From: JAAYHV01 sp035268985
GTDB lineage: Bacteria; Bacillota; Clostridia; Peptostreptococcales; Anaerovoracaceae
Direction of reading: 5' to 3'
Assembly (NCBI GenBank): GCA_035268985.1
Contig: DATFJV010000127.1
Location: forward strand, 1-64,000
DNA length: 64,000 nucleotides
Below are positions 46,723 to 56,004 of this stretch, piece by piece. Below the pieces are notes generated by a model that ran no database searches, was not told the DNA's origin, and saw only the letters and a program-made list of their open reading frames with translations. Numbering within the stretch: position 1 is the stretch's first letter; the number at the start of each line of letters is the position of its first letter. The position numbers and the translations under genes were made by a program.

Positions 46723-48630
46723 ATGGAATTAAAAAAATGTAAAGAAAATAAAATATTCATGGGCGATTATGATATCATCGTTGTCGGTGCGGGACATGCG
46801 GGTTGTGAAGCAGGTTTAATAGCAGGAAGAATGGGAATGAAAACCCTTTTGTTTTCAATTAATTTAGAAGCAGTTGCTATGATGCCTTGTAATCCTTCAA
46901 TTGGAGGTACGGGCAAAGGCCATTTGGTTAGAGAAATTGATGCATTAGGCGGAGAAATGGGTAAAAATATTGATAAGACCTTTATTCAAAGTAAGATGTT
47001 AAATGTATCTAAAGGTCCTGCGGTGCATTCTTTAAGAGCTCAGGCAGATAAGAATCAATATCATTTGGAGATGAAAAAGGTAATTGAAGAACAAGAGAAT
47101 ATTGAACTTAAACAAGCGGAAATAGTAGATTTAATTATAGATGAAAATAGGGTTAAAGGTGTTATTACAAGAACCGAAACATATTTTACATCGAAGTCTG
47201 TTATAATATCTACGGGAACATTTCTAGGAGGAAAGATATTTATAGGCAATAGTTTCTATGAAGGGGGACCTAATGGCTTAACGCCAAGCATGGTACTTGC
47301 TAAGAACTTACGAGAAGAAGGAATTGGATTAAGAAGGTTTAAAACGGGTACTCCTTGTAGAGCTCTTTCAAAGTCATTAAATTATGATAAAATGAAAAGA
47401 CAAGACGGAGACGATGAAATAATTCCATTTTCATTTATGAATGAGAAGCTCCATAAGCAACAAGTTCCTTGTTGGTTATCTTATACAAATGATGATACCC
47501 ATGAGGTAATAATGAAAAATATTACTAAATCGGCGCTTTTCACTGGTAATATAGAAGGTGTCGGTCCTAGGTATTGTCCATCAATAGAAGATAAAGTTAA
47601 TAGATTTAGGGATAAAGAAAGACATCAATTGTTTGTGGAACCCGAAGGTCTTGATACTGATGAAATGTATATTCAGGGTATGTCTTCGAGTTTACCGGAA
47701 GATGTGCAAGAAAGTTTTTATAAAACTATCCCAGGGTTAGAAAATATTGAAATCGTAAGACCGGCATACGCCATTGAATATGATTGCATTGATCCATTAG
47801 ATTTAAAGGTTAGTTTAGAAAATAAAAGAATAGATAATCTGTATTGTGCAGGTCAATTTAATGGTAGTTCTGGGTACGAGGAAGCGGCAGCACAAGGGCT
47901 AATAGCTGGAATTAATGCTGTAAGAAAACTAAAAAATGAAGAACCTTTGGTTTTGGGCAGAAGTGAAGCATATATAGGGGTATTAATCGATGATCTTGTG
48001 ACGAAAGGAACCAATGAGCCATATAGAATAATGACGTCTAGGGCAGAATATCGATTACTTTTAAGACAAGATAATGCTGATACTAGACTAACAGAAATAG
48101 GTTATAAATATGGAAGTGTTTCTGAAGAAAGATATAAAAAGTATCTTAAAAAAAAGGATAGGATAGATAAAGAAAGAAACAGACTTGATAATACGTATAT
48201 TAAACCAGAAGAAGCAAATGAATTTCTTAAAAAAATTGGAAGTTCGCCTATAAAGAATAGGATATCTTTAACCGAATTATTAAAAAGACCTGAGGTAACA
48301 TATGAGGAATTGGAAAAAATAGATTTTGGAGAACGACCGGAACTTGCTTATCATGAGATAACTCAATTAAAAGTACAAATCAAATATGAGGGATATATAC
48401 AAAAACAACTGCTGCAGGTGGAAAAGCAAAGGAAGATGGAAAACAAGAAGTTAAATACAAGCATTAAATATCTTGGAATCAAAGGCTTGAGAATAGAGGC
48501 AGCCCAGAAACTTGAAAAGGTAAAACCTGTGACATTGGGGCAAGCTTCTAGAATATCTGGAGTATCACCTGCGGACGTAGGTGTTCTAATGGTGTATTTA
48601 GAGAAGGAAAAAAGAAATGGAAAAAAGTAA
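46723..48630 (+). CDS. mnmG: tRNA uridine-5-carboxymethylaminomethyl modification enzyme MnmG
   Basis: The 635-residue FAD-binding partner of Mnm[17 protein letters not shown] near residue 17 binds FAD, and [20 protein letters not shown] holds the catalytic cysteine region. ATG 46723 is used here because it abuts mnmE; ATG 46759, 12 codons in, is closer to the usual family start but has no better ribosome site. Confidence 0.95.
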   Translation: MELKKCKENKIFMGDYDIIVVGAGHAGCEAGLIAGRMGMKTLLFSINLEAVAMMPCNPSIGGTGKGHLVREIDALGGEMGKNIDKTFIQSKMLNVSKGPAVHSLRAQADKNQYHLEMKKVIEEQENIELKQAEIVDLIIDENRVKGVITRTETYFTSKSVIISTGTFLGGKIFIGNSFYEGGPNGLTPSMVLAKNLREEGIGLRRFKTGTPCRALSKSLNYDKMKRQDGDDEIIPFSFMNEKLHKQQVPCWLSYTNDDTHEVIMKNITKSALFTGNIEGVGPRYCPSIEDKVNRFRDKERHQLFVEPEGLDTDEMYIQGMSSSLPEDVQESFYKTIPGLENIEIVRPAYAIEYDCIDPLDLKVSLENKRIDNLYCAGQFNGSSGYEEAAAQGLIAGINAVRKLKNEEPLVLGRSEAYIGVLIDDLVTKGTNEPYRIMTSRAEYRLLLRQDNADTRLTEIGYKYGSVSEERYKKYLKKKDRIDKERNRLDNTYIKPEEANEFLKKIGSSPIKNRISLTELLKRPEVTYEELEKIDFGERPELAYHEITQLKVQIKYEGYIQKQLLQVEKQRKMENKKLNTSIKYLGIKGLRIEAAQKLEKVKPVTLGQASRISGVSPADVGVLMVYLEKEKRNGKK

Positions 48631-49339
48631 TCAACTAATTGAATTAGCAAAATCCATTGAATTAGAGATAGAAGAAAAAGATGCAAAAAAAATTATAGAG
48701 TATATGATGGCAATCTTAGAGAAAAATAGAAACGTGAATCTGACGGCAATCAAAAATGAGGATGAATTTTTGAAAAAGCAGATAATTGATTCGCTAATGC
48801 TTTTAACGCAAAAGGATGTTAAGCAAGCAAAAAGCATAATAGATGTGGGTACCGGTGCAGGATTTCCAGGAATTCCTTTAGCAATTGCCATGCCCAACAC
48901 GGAATTTTTGCTTATTGATTCTTTAAAAAAAAGATTGATAATAATCGAAGAGTTGTGTGAAAAATTTGATATTAGTAATGTTAAGATAGTTCATGCAAGG
49001 GCAGAAATGCTGGGAAAAACTGTAGAGCATAGAGAACAGTATGATTTGTGTGTTTCAAAGGCTGTTGCTCCGTTAAATGTACTTGTTGAATATTGCATTC
49101 CCTTTGTAAAATTAGGCGGCTCGCTGTACGCATACAAGGGAGGAAATGTAGCGGATGAATTAAAAAACTCACCAACAGCAGTTAAAAAGCTTGGAGGAAG
49201 CAAACCTTTTATAATAAATTCTAAATATGGTGGTATAAGTGGACTTGAAAACCATAACATTCTAAAGATAAAAAAAATAAAGAAAACGCCATTGATTTAT
49301 CCTAGAAAAGAAGGGGTTCCGGCCAAAGAACCTTTATAG
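48617..49339 (+). CDS. rsmG: 16S rRNA (guanine527-N7)-methyltransferase
   Basis: A 240-residue SAM-dependent methyltransferase that modifies G527 of 16S r[19 protein letters not shown] is the SAM-binding motif I, and RAEMLG and the downstream [11 protein letters not shown] match RsmG. It overlaps mnmG by 14 bases. The two parS sites follow immediately. Confidence 0.95.
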   Translation: MEKSNQLIELAKSIELEIEEKDAKKIIEYMMAILEKNRNVNLTAIKNEDEFLKKQIIDSLMLLTQKDVKQAKSIIDVGTGAGFPGIPLAIAMPNTEFLLIDSLKKRLIIIEELCEKFDISNVKIVHARAEMLGKTVEHREQYDLCVSKAVAPLNVLVEYCIPFVKLGGSLYAYKGGNVADELKNSPTAVKKLGGSKPFIINSKYGGISGLENHNILKIKKIKKTPLIYPRKEGVPAKEPL

Positions 49340-49340
49340 A

Positions 49341-49356
49341 TGTTTCACGTGAAACA
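49341..49356. other. parS: parS site 1
   Basis: Perfect 16-bp palindrome TGTTTCACGTGAAACA, the consensus ParB binding site, two bases after the rsmG stop. Confidence 0.97.
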
Positions 49357-49377
49357 TCTTCAATTGATTTTACATTA

Positions 49378-49393
49378 TGTTTCACGTGAAACA
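49378..49393. other. parS: parS site 2
   Basis: Second perfect TGTTTCACGTGAAACA, 37 bases from the first and upstream of parA. Two sites about 6.5 kb from the origin should load ParB close to oriC and may also affect parAB expression. Confidence 0.97.
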
Positions 49394-49467
49394 CAAAAAA
49401 TGGATGGAATAATATTGTACAATAGTATATAATGATAGTTATTAAACTGGGGAGGCTAACATAAGAA

Positions 49468-50247
49468 ATGGGAAAAATAATTGCTATATTCAACCAAAAA
49501 GGTGGCGTAGGGAAAACCACCACCAATATAAACCTAAGTGCATGTTTAGCATTGAAGGGGAAGAAAATATTAGTAGTAGATATAGATCCTCAGGGTAACA
49601 CTACAAGCGGTCTAGGTATAATAAAAAAAGAACTTCAAAATACTACTTACGAAATTGTTATCCAAAATGATTTTGATACGACAAAAACAATAATGAAAAC
49701 CAAAATAAAAGGCCTTGATATTATTCCTGCGAGCGTGGATTTGGCTGGAGCAGAAATTGAGCTAGTGAATATCGAAGGTAGAGAAAGACGTTTAAAAAAA
49801 GCTCTAGATAAAGTTCGGGATAAATATGACTATATATTCATCGATTGCCCTCCTTCTTTGGGACTATTAACAATAAATTCATTATCAGCAGTAGATAGCG
49901 TTTTGATTCCTATACAATGTGAGTTTTACGCGTTGGAAGGGGTAAGCCAATTGTTAAGCACAATTGACTTAGTAAAAAAGAAGATGAACAGAGACCTTGA
50001 AATCGAAGGAGTTATACTGAGCATGTTTGATGGAAGAACAAATCTTTCTATGCAAGTAGTACAAGAAGTCAAGAAATATTTTGGAAACAAAGTTTATACC
50101 AATGTGATTCCTCGGAATGTAAGGCTAGCAGAAGCTCCAAGCTATGGAATGGCAATAACTGATTATGATCCGAAATCTTCAGGTGCAAAAGCCTATATGG
50201 AATTTGCAGACGAATTTTTAGAAGCGGAGGCATATAATGACAACTAA
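49468..50247 (+). CDS. parA: Chromosome partitioning ATPase ParA/Soj
   Basis: A 259-residue deviant Walker ATPase with KGGVGKTTT at residues 11-19 including the signature lysine, DIDPQGN and DCPPSLG. It acts with ParB in origin segregation and can regulate DnaA. GGGGAGG lies upstream of ATG 49468. It overlaps parB by 11 bases. Confidence 0.96.
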   Translation: MGKIIAIFNQKGGVGKTTTNINLSACLALKGKKILVVDIDPQGNTTSGLGIIKKELQNTTYEIVIQNDFDTTKTIMKTKIKGLDIIPASVDLAGAEIELVNIEGRERRLKKALDKVRDKYDYIFIDCPPSLGLLTINSLSAVDSVLIPIQCEFYALEGVSQLLSTIDLVKKKMNRDLEIEGVILSMFDGRTNLSMQVVQEVKKYFGNKVYTNVIPRNVRLAEAPSYGMAITDYDPKSSGAKAYMEFADEFLEAEAYNDN

Positions 50248-51139
50248 AAAGAGTGGTTTAGGAAGGGGACTAGATGCCCTATTTGCAGATTCAGCACCAA
50301 TAGAAGAGGAAACGGAGACACATAAAAATATAGATATGGAAAATGATTCAGATCGAATTTGCTATATAGATATTAATGAAATAAGGGCAAATGCTTCCCA
50401 ACCAAGAAAATATTTTGATGAAGATAAATTAAAAGAGTTAGCTTTATCCATAAAAGAAAATGGGGTTATTCAGCCGTTAGTAATTAGACATACAATAAAT
50501 GGTTATGAAATAGTAGCAGGGGAAAGACGTTGGAGAGCTTCAAGAAAAGCGGGTATAGAAAAAATCCCTTGTATAATTAGAGATTTTGATGATAAGCAAA
50601 ATATGCTAGTTGCAATAATAGAAAACATGCAAAGGGAGGATTTAAATCCCATCGAAGAAGCATTAGGTCTTAAACAAATGCTTGATATGCACGGACTAAC
50701 GCAAGAAGAAATATCAATAAGCGTTGGTAAAAGTAGACCATACATAGCTAACTCTCTAAGACTTTTAAGATTGCCTAAAGAAATTCAAGATAATATAGCT
50801 ATGAATAATTTATCTGCTGCCCATGGGAGAACAATAGCAGGTTTAACAGATGAAAAAAAGCAAATTGCTTTATGTAATAAAGTTATTGACGAGGGCTTAT
50901 CTGTTAGAGCAACAGAAAAGTTTTTATCAGAAAAGAAACCTAAAAAGAAAAATAAAGCCGAAGAAAAAAGTTCAGAGATTTTATCTGTTGAAGACGAATT
51001 AAAAACTTTATTTGGCACAAAAGTGTATATTAATGATAAAAGCAACAAGGGCAAAATTGAACTGCATTATTACAGCATAGAAGAATTAAACAGATTAATT
51101 GATGCTTTAAGAAAAGTAAAAGAAGATAGAAGAGGATAG
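50237..51139 (+). CDS. parB: Chromosome partitioning protein ParB/Spo0J
   Basis: A 300-residue ParB: the start KKSGLGRGLDALF is typical, the N-terminal CTPase domain has GYEIVAGERRWRASRKAG and ENMQREDLNPIEEA, the helix-turn-helix reads EEISISVGKSRPYIANSLR, and a C-terminal dimer domain follows. It binds the parS sites just upstream and slides as a CTP-gated clamp. Confidence 0.96.
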   Translation: MTTKKSGLGRGLDALFADSAPIEEETETHKNIDMENDSDRICYIDINEIRANASQPRKYFDEDKLKELALSIKENGVIQPLVIRHTINGYEIVAGERRWRASRKAGIEKIPCIIRDFDDKQNMLVAIIENMQREDLNPIEEALGLKQMLDMHGLTQEEISISVGKSRPYIANSLRLLRLPKEIQDNIAMNNLSAAHGRTIAGLTDEKKQIALCNKVIDEGLSVRATEKFLSEKKPKKKNKAEEKSSEILSVEDELKTLFGTKVYINDKSNKGKIELHYYSIEELNRLIDALRKVKEDRRG

Positions 51140-51140
51140 T

Positions 51141-52913
51141 ATGGAAAATAATTGTGAAGTTACTAGCATGATAAAAAATATACCTTTGCCTTGTTTTGTA
51201 GTTGATGAAAACGGAATCATAATAGAAGCCAATGAAAAAATTGCAGAAGTTTTTGCATATGACGATTTGGACGGTGCAAAAATATTTGCGTTAACAGGAG
51301 TTAAGCGTGCAGAGCTGGTTGAGAGTATACAAGGAAAAAGAGAAACAAATATAGAGCGAAATAATAAAATGTTCAATTTAATTTCCGAAATGGATGAAAA
51401 AGGAAACCTTTATGTATATTTTATGGACATAACAAAAAGAGAAGAATATAAATCCAGATATAAAAACAAAAAACCCGCAATTTTAATTATAGGTATAGAT
51501 AATTATGATGAACTTATAGCCAGTGCTAGTTCTGATAATAAAATGCTAGTACCAATAGAAGTTGATAAATTAATTAGAAAGTGGGCATCTAAATATGATG
51601 CTTCAATTAACCGAGTTGGTGAAGATGAGTACATAATGTTTGTTTATAGAGAAAATGCAGAAGACATTATTGAAAGTAAATTTGAAATACTTGACGGAGT
51701 AAGAAAGATTGAATCTATGATTGATTTTCCAGTAAGTTTAAGTATTGGTATGGGTCTTTCTGGCGATTCTCCATCAGAAACAGAGGAATACGCTCAAGCA
51801 GCCATAGATTTGGCTATGGGTAGAGGAGGAGATCAGGCTGTAGTTAAAAATGGAAATAGAATGCATTACTATGGAGGAAAGCTTCAAACCGTAGAAAAAA
51901 GTAACAAAGGAAAATCTAGAATAATAGGTCACGCATTAAAACAACTAATATTGGAATCATCTAAGGTAATAATAATGGGACATAAATGGCCAGACATGGA
52001 TTGTTTTGGCGCTTCAATAGGAGCTTATAGAATATGTGAATCCTGTAACAAGGAAACCTATATAGTTATTGAAGAATATAATGAAGCTTTGCAACTTATA
52101 TACAATCATGCGAAGGAAACAGGCAAGTATAAAGTAATAAGCAACGAAAAGGCAATTGAATTATGTAATGAAGATGCTTTATTAATTATAGTGGATACTC
52201 ATAGACCAGGTCTGTTAGAATGTGAAGAATTGTTAAATTGTACTAATAGAGTGGCAATTATTGATCACCACAGAAAAGCAGAAGATGCGATAGAAGACAC
52301 GACACTATCATATATTGAGTCTTACGCGTCATCAGCAAGTGAGTTAATTACGGAAATTATCCAGTATTCCTTAACCAAAAAGGACATCGATAAGTTTGAA
52401 GCAGAAGCTCTCTTGGCAGGAATAACTGTAGACACTAACAGTTTTGCTACCAAAACAGGAGTTAGAACCTTTGAAGCGGCAGCATGGCTACGTAGAGCAG
52501 GCGCAGATACAGCAGAAGTCAAAAGGTTCTTTCAAATAGAGGCAACTTCTTTTCAAGCGAGGGCAGAAGCAATAGCAAATGCTGAATATTTAGATCACGG
52601 AATTGCTGTAGCTTTATCAAAAGGATATTCAACCGAAGCACAAATAATCAATTCGCAAGTAGCAGAGCAATTGCTTACGGTAAAAGGAATAAAAGCTTCA
52701 TTTGCTATGGGAAAAAACGATAGAAATGTCACTGTTGTAAGCGCTAGGTCACTGGGTGATATAAACGTACAAATAATAATGGAGGAATTCAATGGAGGAG
52801 GTCATCTTACAGCAGCAGGTGCTCAAGTAGAAATGACACCAGAAGAGTTCTATAGTAAGTTAAAAGAAATATTGCCAAAGTATTTAGTGCAGCAACGAAT
52901 TAAGGAGAATTAA
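51141..52913 (+). CDS. gdpP: GdpP-like cyclic-di-AMP phosphodiesterase (PAS-GGDEF-DHH-DHHA1) without transmembrane helices
   Basis: A 590-residue protein with the soluble layout of GdpP/YybT: a PAS domain (about 1-95), a degenerate GGDEF domain (about 96-265, VGEDEYIMF in place of GGDEF), and DHH/DHHA1 phosphodiesterase domains with GHKWPDMD at 280-287, DHH at 375-377 and GGGH at 552-555. It should cleave c-di-AMP. The two N-terminal membrane helices of GdpP (about 60 residues) are missing and no upstream frame restores them, because parB ends one base before. It lies before rplI and dnaB as usual for gdpP. Confidence 0.88.
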   Translation: MENNCEVTSMIKNIPLPCFVVDENGIIIEANEKIAEVFAYDDLDGAKIFALTGVKRAELVESIQGKRETNIERNNKMFNLISEMDEKGNLYVYFMDITKREEYKSRYKNKKPAILIIGIDNYDELIASASSDNKMLVPIEVDKLIRKWASKYDASINRVGEDEYIMFVYRENAEDIIESKFEILDGVRKIESMIDFPVSLSIGMGLSGDSPSETEEYAQAAIDLAMGRGGDQAVVKNGNRMHYYGGKLQTVEKSNKGKSRIIGHALKQLILESSKVIIMGHKWPDMDCFGASIGAYRICESCNKETYIVIEEYNEALQLIYNHAKETGKYKVISNEKAIELCNEDALLIIVDTHRPGLLECEELLNCTNRVAIIDHHRKAEDAIEDTTLSYIESYASSASELITEIIQYSLTKKDIDKFEAEALLAGITVDTNSFATKTGVRTFEAAAWLRRAGADTAEVKRFFQIEATSFQARAEAIANAEYLDHGIAVALSKGYSTEAQIINSQVAEQLLTVKGIKASFAMGKNDRNVTVVSARSLGDINVQIIMEEFNGGGHLTAAGAQVEMTPEEFYSKLKEILPKYLVQQRIKEN

Positions 52914-52917
52914 TAAA

Positions 52918-53364
52918 ATGTTAGTAATATTAAAAAAGGACGTTAAAGGAACAGGCATAGCAGGAGATGTTGTAAAAGTAAGTGATGGGTACGCTCGAAA
53001 TATGCTAATACCAAAAGGAATGGCTGTTTTAGCTACGGATAAAAACATTAGAACCATAGAAAAACAAAAAGCTGTTTTAGAAGAAAAAAAGAAACAAGAG
53101 AAAGAAAAAGCTGAAGAAAAAGCTGAAGAATTAGAAGGAAAAAAGATTGTACTAAATACAAAGACTGGCGAAAATGGAAAGCTATTTGGTTCAATTACAA
53201 ATAAGGATATATCCAATGCAATAAAAGAAAGCGAAGGCATTGAAATAGACAAGAAAAAGATACTACTAAAAAATCCAATCAAACAAATTGGGGAATTTGA
53301 AGTAGAAGTAAAAATATATCCAGAAGTTGTTGCAAAGTTAATAGTTATTGTTAATGCAAAATAA
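52918..53364 (+). CDS. rplI: 50S ribosomal protein L9
   Basis: A 148-residue L9 starting MLVILKKDVKGTGIAGDVVKVSDGYA, with the long connecting helix (residues about 45-80, rich in Lys and Glu) and the C-terminal RNA-binding domain. AAGGAG precedes ATG 52918. It lies between gdpP and dnaB, the common order in Bacillota. Confidence 0.95.
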   Translation: MLVILKKDVKGTGIAGDVVKVSDGYARNMLIPKGMAVLATDKNIRTIEKQKAVLEEKKKQEKEKAEEKAEELEGKKIVLNTKTGENGKLFGSITNKDISNAIKESEGIEIDKKKILLKNPIKQIGEFEVEVKIYPEVVAKLIVIVNAK

Positions 53365-53378
53365 TCAAGGAGTCGGTT

Positions 53379-54719
53379 ATGGTAGAGAAGGTACCTCCAC
53401 ATGATATAGAAGCAGAAAAGTCAGTAATAGGAGCGTTGCTTTTAAGCAGCGATGCGTTAAGTGAAGTTATTGATGCTTTAAAGCCTGAACATTTCTATAA
53501 AAAAGAACATCAAGAAATATTCTCCGCTGTAACATCCCTTTTTTATAAAAGTTCTAACGTTGATATGCTTACCGTTTGTGATGAACTTAAGCAAAGGAAA
53601 GCATTAGAAATAGTTGGTGGAAGAGCATATATTGCCATGCTGACAGAAGGTGTTCCTGTTGTTTCAAATGCTAAAGATTATGCAAAAATAATCTCAGAAA
53701 AAGCAGGGCTCAGAAAATTGATTAAAGCTGCAAACGATATAGAAGAAAAATCTTATGAAGGACAAGAAAAAACTGAAGAAATTCTTGACTTTGCTGAAAA
53801 TAGCGTTTTTTCGATTGCTCAGGATAGTCAAGTTAAAAATTATGAAAATATCAGTGACGTTGTTGTAAGAAACATTTCCAAGATTGAAGAAGCTCAAAAA
53901 ATGGACGGAGATGTAACGGGAATACCTACTGGATTCAGAGAATTAGATAAATTACTTTCAGGATTTCATCCTTCGGACTTGATTATAGTGGCAGCAAGGC
54001 CAGGAATGGGTAAAACAGCATTTGCATTAAATATTGCAGAACAAACTGCAGAAAGAGGCAAATCAGTATTAATATTTAGTTTGGAAATGTCAAATGAACA
54101 GCTTGGGCAAAGAATGTTAGCTATGCATTCAAGAGTAGACATGGAAAAAATCAAAAAAGGTCAAATTGAAGAAAACGATTGGGATAAAATAGCAGAAACC
54201 AATGATAGTTTTGCAAAAATGAAGGTTTCTATTGACGATTCTCCCGGAGTCAGTATATTAGAAATTAAAAACAAATGTAGAAGACTTAAAGCTGAAAAAG
54301 GTTTGGATTTAGTAATAATTGATTACTTACAATTAATGAGCTTAAAAGGTAGAGTAGAAAACAGGCAACAAGAGATAAGTTCTTTATCTAGAAGTATAAA
54401 ACTTTTGGCTAAAGAAATGAATTGCGCTGTTATGTTATTGTCTCAATTATCAAGAGCGCCAGAGCAACGTACAGACCATAGACCTCTATTATCTGATTTA
54501 AGAGAGTCTGGGTCAATAGAGCAAGACGCAGATATAGTTATGTTCCTATACAGAGAAGACTACTATAATAAACTTGCGGAAGCGGAAACAGATACAATGA
54601 AAAAAGGCATATGCGATGTAATAATTGCTAAGCATAGAAACGGACCAACAGATACTGTGGAATTGACATGGTTAGACAAATATACTAGATTTGGTGATAA
54701 AGAAAGAAATGTGTTTTAG
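53379..54719 (+). CDS. dnaB: Replicative DNA helicase DnaB (DnaC in Bacillus nomenclature)
   Basis: A 446-residue hexameric helicase. The N-terminal domain starts PPHDIEAEKSVIGALLLS; the RecA-like C-domain has Walker A GMGKTAF at 209-215, IIDYLQLM, and SQLSRAPEQR. It unwinds DNA at the fork. It is followed after seven bases by a DnaD-type gene that probably takes part in loading it. Confidence 0.96.
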   Translation: MVEKVPPHDIEAEKSVIGALLLSSDALSEVIDALKPEHFYKKEHQEIFSAVTSLFYKSSNVDMLTVCDELKQRKALEIVGGRAYIAMLTEGVPVVSNAKDYAKIISEKAGLRKLIKAANDIEEKSYEGQEKTEEILDFAENSVFSIAQDSQVKNYENISDVVVRNISKIEEAQKMDGDVTGIPTGFRELDKLLSGFHPSDLIIVAARPGMGKTAFALNIAEQTAERGKSVLIFSLEMSNEQLGQRMLAMHSRVDMEKIKKGQIEENDWDKIAETNDSFAKMKVSIDDSPGVSILEIKNKCRRLKAEKGLDLVIIDYLQLMSLKGRVENRQQEISSLSRSIKLLAKEMNCAVMLLSQLSRAPEQRTDHRPLLSDLRESGSIEQDADIVMFLYREDYYNKLAEAETDTMKKGICDVIIAKHRNGPTDTVELTWLDKYTRFGDKERNVF

Positions 54720-54726
54720 GTAAAAT

Positions 54727-56004
54727 ATGAAATTTCAAAAAGAAAGAATAAAAGATCTATATCTTTTAGATACTAGAGTAGAAAATATATTTATCAATGA
54801 ATATCTTCCTGTTGCACCAGGGGATTATGTTAAGGTATGCTTATACATTCTTATGTATGCAGAACATCAAATACCTATAAACATAGGAATGATTTCAAGA
54901 GAATTAAAAATAAATGAAAAAGATGTTGATGATGCTTTAGCCTATTGGGAAGCAGAAGATATAATAAAAAGAAACAAAGCTGACGAAAAAGAAAATATTG
55001 TGGTAACGTTTATCAGCCAAAAAAATAAATTATATGGTATGAAAGAATCATTTAATGAAAAAGAAGAAGTAGATGATGACCTGGTAAGTTTAGAAAATAA
55101 AGAAATAAGTGAAATTTATTCATTGGCAGAGGAAACAGTAGGAAGAACAATTAGCCCTAGAGAAATGGAAAGTATTAAAGATGCTATAAAGGTTTATGGA
55201 ATAAATCCAGATGTACTTTCATATAGTTTCAAATATTGTTCAGAAAAGGATAAACTTAATATAAATTATATAATTACCGTGGCTAAAAGTTGGGCAGAAA
55301 AAGACTGCGTAGATGTTTTGCAAGTTAAGAAGTTGCTAAACACTGAAAGTAAAGAAAATTTCAGATATAATAAGATATTCAAAAGACTTGGTTTCAACAG
55401 AACGCCGGGCCCTGCAGATGTTGCTATAATGAAAAAATGGTTTGATGAATTGGGCTATACCTTGGATAAAGTGCTAGATGCATGCGATAAAACAGGTGGA
55501 ATCAGAAATCCCAATTTGAACTATGTAAACAAAATTCTTATGAATTGGAGAGAAGAGTCCAAGCAAAAGGGTGTAGATATAAATAGTAATTTATCCGAGT
55601 TAATTAGTGATGAAGACTTGGAAAAGTACTTAAAAGAACTTAGATACAAAGAAGAAGAAGAAAGCAGAGAGAAATTAAACGAAATTTATGGTAAACTTCC
55701 TGAAGTTCTGGAAATAGACAAAGCCATAGATATTATAGAAAATGAATTCCCTAAAACAGTTTTAATGGGGGTTAAAGGAAAAGAAAAAAGAGAAAAACTA
55801 AAAAGCGAAATAGTTGAATTAAATTTTGAAAGAGCGGAAATTCTAGAAAATAAGGGATATCCTGCAGATTATACAGATATTAAATATTTGTGCAGTAAAT
55901 GTAAAGACAAAGGATATCTCGAAAATGGAGGTAAATGCAGTTGTATTGGATCAAGAAGAGAAGAGGCAAAGATGTGGATACAGAAGAACAAAATTCCGCT
56001 GTAA
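54727..56004 (+). CDS. DnaD-domain primosomal protein with C-terminal helicase-loader-type zinc module
   Basis: A 425-residue protein. Residues about 1-110 form a DnaD/DnaB-type winged helix; two DnaD C-terminal (DDBH2) repeats follow at about 125-200 and 213-285. From about 310 to the end the sequence resembles the N-terminal module of DnaC/DnaI helicase loaders: a helical stretch, then GYPADYTDIKYLCSKCKDKG with cysteines 389, 392, 404 and 406. The AAA+ domain that should come next is absent; the frame stops 19 residues after the last cysteine and an M23 peptidase gene begins inside its end. No ATPase loader gene is in the window. Confidence 0.8.
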   Translation: MKFQKERIKDLYLLDTRVENIFINEYLPVAPGDYVKVCLYILMYAEHQIPINIGMISRELKINEKDVDDALAYWEAEDIIKRNKADEKENIVVTFISQKNKLYGMKESFNEKEEVDDDLVSLENKEISEIYSLAEETVGRTISPREMESIKDAIKVYGINPDVLSYSFKYCSEKDKLNINYIITVAKSWAEKDCVDVLQVKKLLNTESKENFRYNKIFKRLGFNRTPGPADVAIMKKWFDELGYTLDKVLDACDKTGGIRNPNLNYVNKILMNWREESKQKGVDINSNLSELISDEDLEKYLKELRYKEEEESREKLNEIYGKLPEVLEIDKAIDIIENEFPKTVLMGVKGKEKREKLKSEIVELNFERAEILENKGYPADYTDIKYLCSKCKDKGYLENGGKCSCIGSRREEAKMWIQKNKIPL

